Shown: piece by piece, positions 28,401 to 34,737 of the stretch
Numbering within the stretch: the first letter of the stretch is position 1
Layout of the letters: every line of letters starts with the position of its first letter
Assembly (NCBI GenBank): GCA_022706085.1
Contig: JAKJDF010000008.1
Location: 1-64,000 of the forward strand
DNA length: 64,000 nt
Source of the DNA: Candidatus Latescibacterota bacterium
Lineage (GTDB): Bacteria; Latescibacterota; MWCZ01
Reading direction: 5' to 3'
The notes under the pieces: model-generated
What the model saw: only the letters and a program-made list of their open reading frames with translations
Databases searched by the model: none
What the model was told of the DNA's origin: nothing
Made by a program: the position numbers and the translations under genes

Positions 28401-31400
28401 CGGCCACGGAGTACTTCCTCGAAGTGTCCTCGCGTGATCACGCGGGCAACGTTGCGCGGGCTCCGTTGCCGAGGTCGGTGCTCACGAAGGATCGCGCGGA
28501 CCGCACCGCGCCCAACTTCATCGCGGGCCCGACGACGGAACGCGTTGACGTGAACAGCGTGACGATCTACTGGGAAAACGACGAACCGACAACTGCGGTT
28601 GTCAATCTGGTCGGCACGGGGAAGGACACGACGGTGTACGACACGCGGCTTGTCCGCGGGCACCGGCTCGAGATCCTCGGCCTGCTGCCAACGACCGCAT
28701 ATGCGTACAGTGTTTCGGCAATTGACGCCGCCCGCAATGGTCCGTCAATTCGTCCGGGACAGGCGTTTGTGACGAAGAGCCTGCCGGACACGAATCCTCC
28801 ACGTGCTCTGCGGGGTCCTGTGGTTACGGCCAACGAGCGGGACGCGTTCATTGCGTGGGACGCGGATGAGCTGCACACCGCTCGCGTGGAGATAACGCTT
28901 GCGGGTGCTCAGGGAGCGATGTTCTCTGAGACGTTCGTCGACATACCGGCGATTGTGCAGCTGGCCCGGTTGACCGGACTTGCGCCGGGAACCGAGTATC
29001 GCGCAATTGTCGAGCTGACGGACCTCGCTCGGAACACCGCGAAGACGCGTCCGATCACGTTCTGGACGAAGGCGGCGCCGGATACGGTACCTCCGCGGAT
29101 TATTCGTTTCCCGAGCGTGGTGTACCGCGCGGACACTCGAGCGATCGTCGAGTGGGAAACAGACGAGATGGCGGACAGCTACCTCGAGCTTTATCAGGGG
29201 GCACGGCTGGTTAACACGTTCAACCGTGGTGATCTCGTCCGCGTTCATCGGTTCCTGCTGACGAACCTCCAGGCGGGAGCATCGTACTCGTTCCGGGTGA
29301 TCAACGCGGACGCAGCACGCAACCAGGTTGTCTGGCCGCTGGCGCCGCCCTCCGCCAAACCGGCTAAAGAAGCGGGCGGGCGTACCGGTTCGGAATTCAC
29401 CACTACGCTGGTTCCCGACCAGACCGCTCCGCAGGTTGTATCCGGTCCGACCGTACTGTCGAGTACCGCGACTACGGTGACGGTTGCATGGAACACCGAT
29501 GAAAACGCAAACAGTGTGGTGCGGTTCGGAGAAGGATCAGCGGGAAGAGTCGCCCGCGAGGGTGCCACGGTAGAGTTCACGGACGCCGTGACTATTACGG
29601 AGAACGTGACCTCCCACCAGGTGACGCTTACCGGACTCAAGCCGGGAACCGCGTACACGTACCAGATCGGGTCCACCGACCCGTCTGGGAACGGTGAAAC
29701 CACAAGCAATCCGCAGACCGTGTACACGCTCCACGAAGAAGACCTCGCGGCGCCATTGATTCTCGGTGGTCCTGCGGTGATCGGCCGGACGGATTCACGG
29801 ATTACGGTGAAGTGGACCACGGACGAACCTTCGGACAGCAAGGTGGTGTTTCGGCGTGCAGGAACGTCTGAGCCGCCGACCGAGGTGGTGGTTCCCGACA
29901 ACGTGATCGAGCACGTGGTGACGTTGACGAACCTTCTGCCGTCGCAATCGTATGAAATTGCAGTTCAGTCGTCGGATCTGGTGGGCAACGGCCCGGCTTC
30001 GGCATCCGTCACCGGCTCGACGCAGGCGGTGGCCGATACGAAAGCGCCTTCGTTCGCGGGCGGGCCGACGGTATCGGCGGATGCCACCCAGGCGCTGATT
30101 TCGTGGACTACGGACGAACCGAGCGACACGCGTGTGGAGTACGGTACGACCGTGGCGCTTGGCCTTGTTGCGAACCTCGCGACGTTCAGCACCAATCATT
30201 CGGTGACGTTGACGAATCTGACCCCGGCCACGCAGTACTACTACCGGATTTCATCCGGCGATGCGAGCGGGAATATTGCAGATTCGACCAGCGAATCGCT
30301 GGTCTGGACGACACTTGCCAGCGCGGACGTGACACCGCCGGAAAAGGTGACGGGTGTAACTTCCCTGAACGGCGCGTACTCGGTGCGCCTCTCGTGGGCG
30401 GCAAATACGGATGCTGACCTTGACGTCTACGTGATCGAGCGAGCAATCGGTGCCGGTGGTTTTGCCAAAATTGCGGAGCAGAAGGTAACGTCGTTTACAG
30501 ATCAAACGGTCGTAACCGGAACGACGTACCGCTACCGTCTCCGGGCGCAGGACCGCTCAGCCAATCGCAACCTTAGCGTGCCCAGTGACACGATCACGGT
30601 TACGCCGCTGCTTTCGCACGCACCCGGTGCGCCCTCGGCATTCCCGCTGGATGCGACGGTAAGCGGGCGTCCTGTTCTGAAGGTGACGAACGGCACGGCG
30701 AATCTGCGGCCGGTGGCGGGGCACCTGTTCATCGTTGCCCGTGATTCCGCGCTGACGCAAATCGTGACCACTAATACGGTCGCCGTGAGCGGTTCGACGA
30801 CGGAATGGCAGCTGCCGTTCATGCTTGATCACCTGGCAAAATACTGGTGGGCGGCACGCGCGGTTGATAACGCGGGCTTCATGAGTCCGTTCTCAGAAAG
30901 AACGAGTTTCACCGTGGACACGCTTGCCAAGAAGACAGCAGTGCAACTTGCGGCGTTCACGGCGACAGGCGCTCAGAGCCATATCACGGTGGCGTGGCGG
31001 CTTGCCGCCGCGAGCCCGGAAGCATCGTTCACCCTGTGGCGCGCCGCGGGTGAAAACGGCGAATACGAGCGGGTTTCGGGGCAGGTGTTCACCGGTGGCC
31101 GCGAGTTTGTCTTCTTCGATCGCGCGGTGGTTCCGGGCGCGGAATACCGGTACCGCGTTGAAGCGGCGGAGACGGCGAGCGGACGGGCAACGTTCTTCGG
31201 GCCGCTTGTGGCCCGGGTTGCGGCGCCGGAAAAGGTGGTGCTGGACCAGAACACACCCAACCCGTTCAACCCGGTTACGCAGATTGCGTATCAGGTGCCA
31301 TGGGCAGCGGATGTGAAGCTCGTGATTTTCAACTCCCTCGGGCAGGAAATTCGCACCCTGGTGAACGGACCACAATCCGCGGGCTTCTACCGGGTGACAT

Positions 31401-31531
31401 GGGATGGAAGGACAACCGCCGGTGGCGACGCGGCGTCAGGCGTGTATTTCGCCCGGCTGGTGGTTACGCCACGGGAAGCCGGCTCACGCACCGCGGAAAC
31501 GCGTGTGATTCGGATGTTGCTCATAAAGTAA
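22418..31531 (+). CDS. Giant secreted modular protein: PASTA, Ig-like/SbsA, FnIII repeats and FlgD/Por-type tail
   Basis: A 3037-residue protein with an N-terminal signal sequence (hydrophobic residues about 8-28, FAQT at the likely cleavage site). PASTA-type domains lie at residues 32-92 and 529-593, each starting MPDVVG- or MPNLVG-like. Between about 95 and 1800 are some six units of about 210-230 residues that join an SbsA/Big_5-like Ig domain (P-x-x-G-A-x-N-V) to a carboxypeptidase-regulatory-like beta domain (G-x-Y-x-F-x-x-L). From 1930 on, seven tandem FnIII-like domains of about 96-112 residues begin at 1930, 2028, 2124, 2222, 2334, 2442 and 2540 (D-x-x-[PA]-P, then W-x-T/N-D-E), followed by an eighth type at 2637. 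The last 98 residues (from about 2940; LDQNTPNPFNPVTQI, then SGVYFARLVV) are a FlgD-Ig/Por-secretion-type tail. The role is probably surface adhesion or structure; no catalytic motif is seen. Confidence 0.85.
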   Translation: MAGCIREIRGQILALMTFLSVSGVAFAQTATMPDVVGMDIAAANALVKATIAKFATLWVEPTNDPALVGKIEAQTPQAGALLDTSTVITLTSWRANTPGLLTLVSPAKGATDVSVGDTVVLTSTHPLTYYEDYWNPGNYAFNDFYLNPYRLGSSWSEDLSVLWYDVSNDSRTAYGVIQGIAPEQVYVLRAEPYYNAWMYRTRTGSPTYFSTGVPIPGGSVEGSAVFPAAFNGWVVDPMVSEVWLRPENWSQPSKPAGETSAQMSYDGFWASPGTGLATLGSMSGNRSAFSIKPVAPGTNQLFGRARLYSGDPRFGHFLYGMCDANQDGVADYIGVGTSRVLADVTMTTSPFGISQGDAWFLNTGVTRFRLDTGTEPANPDLADIVVTPIDDGYTYRFIMSAGRTGVVFTIIDSDYNNMTIGDRIPVQPNIPSLSEPGRWVSSTEALFDGPASSYAFEGKLFAVFTPEGKYGLFLFRYPQTGDKPARDSSATSPVPRSARMQNGDGTLYAYWAYQPDGTTRFGRAQGPFEMPNLVGVTQSEATAQLTLLGFGQPNVRYVGTTIPSLIGKVKEQDPAAGQSVYPEWPVTLTVWAQQGQKVQILGVTPANGAVNVGAPAGPDSVLVTITVALSGGVELIPGDNGQQPNVEIMVAPDITGVPVNYTWNAARDTLRYAIRLPKNRVFDVLITPSDNDDFGVELANSAFFMSSFSTGPDFAGARLSGTASIPNMNMPARIALLLNRAVADFGEFGEHVIERFVPISQTGAYSFTGLAAGRYWLVGMSFDPATMDGGSGTMPEIYYGMYDLYGDRLPDPLDFKAATVRENIDFSMRRLTAQDFGQLRVVSTSPDPFTSGVPTSTTVRVVFNEEVRLEGGKPAVSVMLISPSLPVRPLSVDSAFVSADRKEVWWNVQLVAGTHYQIFVSDASAASEGKDFRIPVSVPFTTASFLPSGSLNAQMIPPQGGASSASGYAIGFLKTLPGSADPTTWNFAWLMTSTTPIATMRYLPLGSYYVAAVSLDDPSTYGFYGPAGAPVQVNVTETSTPPTIQIALKQGLGENVISAVPAPESVNVPLQTRIEITYRNPLPTEGYNLMLWPWPVSASLDSFSADRRTVYRRVTLAANTAYQVFAAYQDGGMPVSFVFSTGSSVPSAVVAGTFAVQASQLSSEVQQTLNQMPFITYLAKKIPSAMQTDNPIPSEPVRMGFAYNGTFTLPGVPQGDYYLFAAPILSPYESPLPSVFGYLDQNNDGLPDRISVGTSSLVGLRFNATEVTGLPRLVHSNPGMFQTNFPAAVDTFITLVFSADYDTSNRFMLNVFPTPPTGQPNIFARTVTHLQNGNWQVTFPVRFAANTTYTVWINELNSTQGGQKYPRAWVFTTGSSIPNGQVSGRLVPSALSRAGDGFMIAMLSESPVFPIDPAQPLFTGLSRVALVDGQGNFRVRYLKTGTYYPFGAIIRSVNEANGTPSFFDAGQVDANGDGRADGFSVVEGADPVSVTIPMSWRSGNPGVTIAAPQNGALSVSTTTTLRVSFAKSVLNGQGGIRIAAGQVMITPKPLSAGSFQLGADNFTITQQLTLKPNTTYQVTVWDGPLPASALFTTGTSFPAGSISGQISIATSSPVTAVDHAYVVLLTSPPVTTNLDSLPAFRIVSTVDGKYSFKNLPDSTYYVFAGGYYGGGEGYDQQISTTLLPAPLVIAGGNAITGANYALGGSSTASPPRVVSFNVAVVQNRQPTTVFLPTISARVADANGDNTIATVFVRRPDGSVVTVPRVSDGVYEGVLDPLYTFAGGTYRLWAVDNTGLESAVLTDSISAPSLGEPGIISPVPNAGNVSLTPLLDWSDVVGAAGYVVNLSTENPISFSDPAGAVARFLDPANTVVNFRDAPVTLSELRIPSGRLKPSTTYYWAVGAIDKAVDHDHVSLSVFPSFTTGAGTAVVDTLPPVFTRTPEVASVDSSSIALAWVTDEASDTRVRFGRSAGVYTDSLSEPTMTKVHTIVVTGLAPATEYFLEVSSRDHAGNVARAPLPRSVLTKDRADRTAPNFIAGPTTERVDVNSVTIYWENDEPTTAVVNLVGTGKDTTVYDTRLVRGHRLEILGLLPTTAYAYSVSAIDAARNGPSIRPGQAFVTKSLPDTNPPRALRGPVVTANERDAFIAWDADELHTARVEITLAGAQGAMFSETFVDIPAIVQLARLTGLAPGTEYRAIVELTDLARNTAKTRPITFWTKAAPDTVPPRIIRFPSVVYRADTRAIVEWETDEMADSYLELYQGARLVNTFNRGDLVRVHRFLLTNLQAGASYSFRVINADAARNQVVWPLAPPSAKPAKEAGGRTGSEFTTTLVPDQTAPQVVSGPTVLSSTATTVTVAWNTDENANSVVRFGEGSAGRVAREGATVEFTDAVTITENVTSHQVTLTGLKPGTAYTYQIGSTDPSGNGETTSNPQTVYTLHEEDLAAPLILGGPAVIGRTDSRITVKWTTDEPSDSKVVFRRAGTSEPPTEVVVPDNVIEHVVTLTNLLPSQSYEIAVQSSDLVGNGPASASVTGSTQAVADTKAPSFAGGPTVSADATQALISWTTDEPSDTRVEYGTTVALGLVANLATFSTNHSVTLTNLTPATQYYYRISSGDASGNIADSTSESLVWTTLASADVTPPEKVTGVTSLNGAYSVRLSWAANTDADLDVYVIERAIGAGGFAKIAEQKVTSFTDQTVVTGTTYRYRLRAQDRSANRNLSVPSDTITVTPLLSHAPGAPSAFPLDATVSGRPVLKVTNGTANLRPVAGHLFIVARDSALTQIVTTNTVAVSGSTTEWQLPFMLDHLAKYWWAARAVDNAGFMSPFSERTSFTVDTLAKKTAVQLAAFTATGAQSHITVAWRLAAASPEASFTLWRAAGENGEYERVSGQVFTGGREFVFFDRAVVPGAEYRYRVEAAETASGRATFFGPLVARVAAPEKVVLDQNTPNPFNPVTQIAYQVPWAADVKLVIFNSLGQEIRTLVNGPQSAGFYRVTWDGRTTAGGDAASGVYFARLVVTPREAGSRTAETRVIRMLLIK

Positions 31532-31552
31532 ACGCGGAAGTACTCTACCGGG

Positions 31553-31591
31553 AGGCGGCGTTCGCGCGCGTTGCGCGGCGCCGCCTTTCTT
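31553..31591 (+). terminator. Intrinsic terminator after the giant gene
   Basis: AGGCGGCG (31553-31560) pairs with CGCCGCCT (31579-31586) around a GC-rich loop that can pair further, and TTCTT follows. It lies 22 bases after the stop of the giant gene and ends its transcript. Confidence 0.65.
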
Positions 31592-31694
31592 CATTTGAAT
31601 GCTTTGTTCCCTCAGAAACGCGGACGTTATCATTAGCGATATGCCGTGAACGACCCGTTCTTTCACTCCGCAATGCAGCCATGGGAGATTCACT

Positions 31695-32756
31695 ATGGAA
31701 AACGCCGAAGACAAACCAGGACGGTACATGGCGCACCAGTATTTCCGGAACCGATGGGACCGGACCGGACGCCTGCTCGCATTTGGCGCGAAGAATGAAG
31801 AGGAATGGAGGATATGGCGAAGAGACCTGCTCAGGGTGCTGCGCAGGCTTACCGGGTACGATACGATGCTCATGTGCCCTCTCAATGCGACGGTTACCGA
31901 GACCGTGGAGTTTGACGACTACGTGCGGGAGCGAGTTGAAATCGAGACCGAGCCGGGGATTGTCATGCCGCTTTTCGTGCTGATTCCGAAGCAGGGGACG
32001 CCTCCGTACCCGGCAGTGATTGCTCCCCATGGCCACGGGGGAGGGGGCAAAGCTGCGGTAGTGGGACTGCGCGAACGCCCGGAGGTTGCCAAAGCGATTG
32101 ACCACTACAACTACGCCTACGGCGTGAGCTTTGTGCGCGCCGGTTTCATCACATTCTGCCCAGACGCGCGCGGGTTCGGCGAGCGGCAGGAGGCGGCAGT
32201 GAAAGGAAACGTCCTTGCGTCCTCGTGTACCGTGTTGAACAACATGGCGTACCCGCTGGGTCAGACGGTGACGGGGATGTGGGCGTGGGACCTGACGCGC
32301 CTTGTGGACTACATCGAGACGCGTTCGGATTGCCGTCGAGACCGTATCGGGTGCGCGGGTCTCTCGGGCGGCGGATTGCAGACGCTCTGGGCGACGGCTT
32401 TTGACGAGCGCATCACCTGCGCGGTGATCAGCGGGTACCTCTACGGATACAAGGATTCTCTGCTGGACCTTCACCAGAACTGCTCCTGCAACTACGTGCC
32501 GCACCTGTACGAGTATGTGGACATGGGTGACATCGCCGCGACACTCGCACCACGGCCGATCCTCATAGAAACCGGAAACAGGGATGCCCTCAACGGAGCA
32601 AGGGGAGTTGCGAACGTGACGTCGCAGGTCAACATCATTCGGAAGTCCTACGGGATTTTTGGCGCGCAGGACCGGGTTTACCACGATGTGTTTGAAGGCG
32701 AGCACCGGTGGAATGGCGTGCACGCATTGCCGTGGCTCGAAAGGTGGCTCAAATAA
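31695..32756 (+). CDS. Alpha/beta hydrolase, dienelactone hydrolase/Abhydrolase_7-like
   Basis: A 353-residue intracellular hydrolase with no signal peptide. The oxyanion region is IAPHGHGGGG, the nucleophile S224 is in CAGLSGGGLQT, the acid is likely the Asp of IETGNRDALNG, and the base is the His of FEGEHRWNG. The strand order and the segment VRAGFITFCPDARGFGER match the large acetyl-xylan-esterase/dienelactone-like group (PF12715-type) often found near glycosidases. The exact ester is not known. It is transcribed alone, convergent with rpsT across a shared terminator; the promoter must lie in the 100 bases before it. Confidence 0.72.
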   Translation: MENAEDKPGRYMAHQYFRNRWDRTGRLLAFGAKNEEEWRIWRRDLLRVLRRLTGYDTMLMCPLNATVTETVEFDDYVRERVEIETEPGIVMPLFVLIPKQGTPPYPAVIAPHGHGGGGKAAVVGLRERPEVAKAIDHYNYAYGVSFVRAGFITFCPDARGFGERQEAAVKGNVLASSCTVLNNMAYPLGQTVTGMWAWDLTRLVDYIETRSDCRRDRIGCAGLSGGGLQTLWATAFDERITCAVISGYLYGYKDSLLDLHQNCSCNYVPHLYEYVDMGDIAATLAPRPILIETGNRDALNGARGVANVTSQVNIIRKSYGIFGAQDRVYHDVFEGEHRWNGVHALPWLERWLK

Positions 32757-32785
32757 GGACGGGTTTGGTCGCGTGGGGAAAATGG

Positions 32786-32817
32786 AAGAAGCCGCGTCTT
32801 GCGAGACGCGGCTTCTT
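32786..32817. terminator. Bidirectional terminator between the hydrolase gene and rpsT
   Basis: A perfect 14-base stem: AAGAAGCCGCGTCT (32786-32799), loop TGCG, AGACGCGGCTTCTT (32804-32817). The A-rich left flank and T-rich right flank allow termination from both sides, serving the plus-strand hydrolase gene and the minus-strand rpsT. Confidence 0.85.
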
Positions 32818-32841
32818 GTGTTCTGGTATGCGGAATGCTTT

Positions 32842-33099
32842 TCAGGCCGAAATTGCTTTCAACACGTTGCTGAGACGAGCCTTATGCCGGGCAGCCGCAT
32901 TCTTGTGAATAACGCCCTTGCGCGCAGTGCTGTCAATGATTGGCACGGCTTTCTCAAAGGCCGCCTTGGCCTCCTCCGGTGTGGAAGCTTTTCGGACCGC
33001 TTTCACCACGGTGCGAAGTCGTGACATCCACTGACGGTTTCTTGCCTGCTGTTCGCGATTCGTGCGGATTCTTTTGATTGCGCTTTTGTGGTTGGCCAC
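32842..33099 (-). CDS. rpsT: 30S ribosomal protein S20
   Basis: An 85-residue S20, a helical bundle that binds 16S rRNA at the bottom of the body. MANHKSAIKRIRTNREQQARN at the start and KGVIHKNAAARHKARLSNVLK near the end are the full family pattern. It is preceded by AAGGAGCCCGGCGTG, a strong ribosome binding site. The 109-base gap upstream, toward the FGGY kinase gene, is AT-richer and may hold its promoter. It ends 25 bases before the bidirectional terminator. Confidence 0.96.
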   Translation of the reverse strand: MANHKSAIKRIRTNREQQARNRQWMSRLRTVVKAVRKASTPEEAKAAFEKAVPIIDSTARKGVIHKNAAARHKARLSNVLKAISA

Positions 33100-33208
33100 G
33101 CCGGGCTCCTTATGCTTGTCTGCTCACCTCGGATTCATCACCAGGAATGACGAACATATAAAAATAGGGAACAACGCCGCCTTTGTCAATCTCGACCGCA
33201 ACAGACCC

Positions 33209-34714
33209 CTACAATCGGTGATTGATCTCTCTGAGAGTGGGGTAGAGTTGGCGGTAAATCGCGAAGCGCTCGCCGTACCGCGCGGAGATTTCCGGACGAG
33301 GTTCGAATACTTCGTGTTCATGAATCAGCGCGGATGCCGCTTCCGCGAGAGATCCGTACACGCCCGTTGCGACGCCGGCAAGCATCGCCGTGCCCAGGGA
33401 GCCTCCTTCGGATGTTTGCAGTGTGGCCACGGGAACGCCGAGCATATCAGCCTTGAGCTGGTTCCAAAGACGGGACTTTGCCCCTCCGCCAGTGGAACGG
33501 ATTCTTTCCACGGCCACGTTTGACCTTCGCAAGGCTTCCAGATTCAGCTTCATTTCGAACGTCGTGCCCTCGATGAGGGCTTTGACTATCTCCCCTTTTG
33601 TTGTCGTCAGTTTGAGGCCAAGCAGGGCGCCGCGGGAATTCGTGTCGAACCATGGCGTTCCCGTTACGGTGAAGTGAGGAAGCACCATTACCGGAGAAGG
33701 CCCGTCCGGAAGATCGCCGAGGATGACCTCATAGGGATCGATCCCTTTTTCCGCGGCAAGGCGCTTCTCCGTGTCGGCGAATGTGTCCCGGTACCATTTC
33801 AACAGGTTGCCGCCGGTACTGTTGTAGGCCACGGAGCAGTACTTGTCCGGGACGACGTGCGGGTAACAGGCGAGGTTGTTCTGGATGAAATCGGTGCTGT
33901 CCACAAAATGATCGAAGGCCGGTGTAATGCAGTCGACGGTACCAGTTCCGTAAACCGCGCTTCCTCCGGTAAGAATTCCCGCGCCGAGTGCGTTGCAGGG
34001 CTGATCATGGCCGCCCGTCACGCATTTGACGCCGCGAGGCAACCCCAGTTCGTTGGCCACGGTATCCGCGACCTTTCCCACCAGAGTGCCTGATTGCGCC
34101 GCCGTCGGGAACTTCGCGGGGTCGAGTTCGGCGATCTCGAACAAACGCTCCGACCACTTCTTTGCCCGAACGTCGAACCCCATGGTTCGAGCCGCCTGAG
34201 AGTAATCGGTGACGGGTTCCGAGCCAAGAAGGTAGAAGACGAACTCCTGGAAGCAGAGGAACTTCCAGGTCTGGTCGTAGACTGACCGCCAGTGCTCTTT
34301 GATCCACTGCGTGCGGGGGAGTGTGAAAATGGAGTAAATTGTGTGGCCGGTTATTCGGAACACGTCCTCATTGGAAATCCGGCCCCGCCACCAGTCGGGG
34401 TACGACGCCGTCCGTTCGTCCAGGCTGACCTGAACCGGCGCGAGGAATCTTCCATCCCGTGCGACAGGCACGGCGGCCTCCCCCATGGCCGACACGGAGA
34501 GTGCGCTGACAGGATCGTGCCGTGTTTTTGCCGCCACGAGGGAGATCACGTCTTTGACAGCCGCAGCAACCTCGTGGGGATCAACCTCCATCCAGCCTTT
34601 CTGACGGGAGTGGAGCGGGTATTCCCTGTATGCGGAAGCTACGGGCTTGCCGCCGTGGTTGAACGCTACCGCTTTCGTTCCTGTGGTGCCGACATCGATT
34701 CCCAAAAGGCTCAT
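33209..34714 (-). CDS. FGGY-family sugar kinase, xylulokinase-like
   Basis: A 501-residue carbohydrate kinase. MSLLGIDVGTTGTKAVAF is the first phosphate-binding motif, the catalytic base is probably D237 in GGHDQPCNALGAG, and the second domain has RSTGGGAKSRLWNQLKADMLGVPV with the ATP-binding glycines and EGGSLGTAMLAGVATG. The overall order fits the xylulokinase subgroup, but FGGY kinases for other ketoses or polyols look much the same. The ATG at 34714 has a clear AAGGAGG eight bases upstream. It is the last gene of a minus-strand operon with the lyase-like gene (23-base gap) and nadB, so the substrate may come from pectin or rhamnogalacturonan. Confidence 0.82.
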   Translation of the reverse strand: MSLLGIDVGTTGTKAVAFNHGGKPVASAYREYPLHSRQKGWMEVDPHEVAAAVKDVISLVAAKTRHDPVSALSVSAMGEAAVPVARDGRFLAPVQVSLDERTASYPDWWRGRISNEDVFRITGHTIYSIFTLPRTQWIKEHWRSVYDQTWKFLCFQEFVFYLLGSEPVTDYSQAARTMGFDVRAKKWSERLFEIAELDPAKFPTAAQSGTLVGKVADTVANELGLPRGVKCVTGGHDQPCNALGAGILTGGSAVYGTGTVDCITPAFDHFVDSTDFIQNNLACYPHVVPDKYCSVAYNSTGGNLLKWYRDTFADTEKRLAAEKGIDPYEVILGDLPDGPSPVMVLPHFTVTGTPWFDTNSRGALLGLKLTTTKGEIVKALIEGTTFEMKLNLEALRRSNVAVERIRSTGGGAKSRLWNQLKADMLGVPVATLQTSEGGSLGTAMLAGVATGVYGSLAEAASALIHEHEVFEPRPEISARYGERFAIYRQLYPTLREINHRL

Positions 34715-34737
34715 GCCCGCCTCCTTGCGCCGCCATA

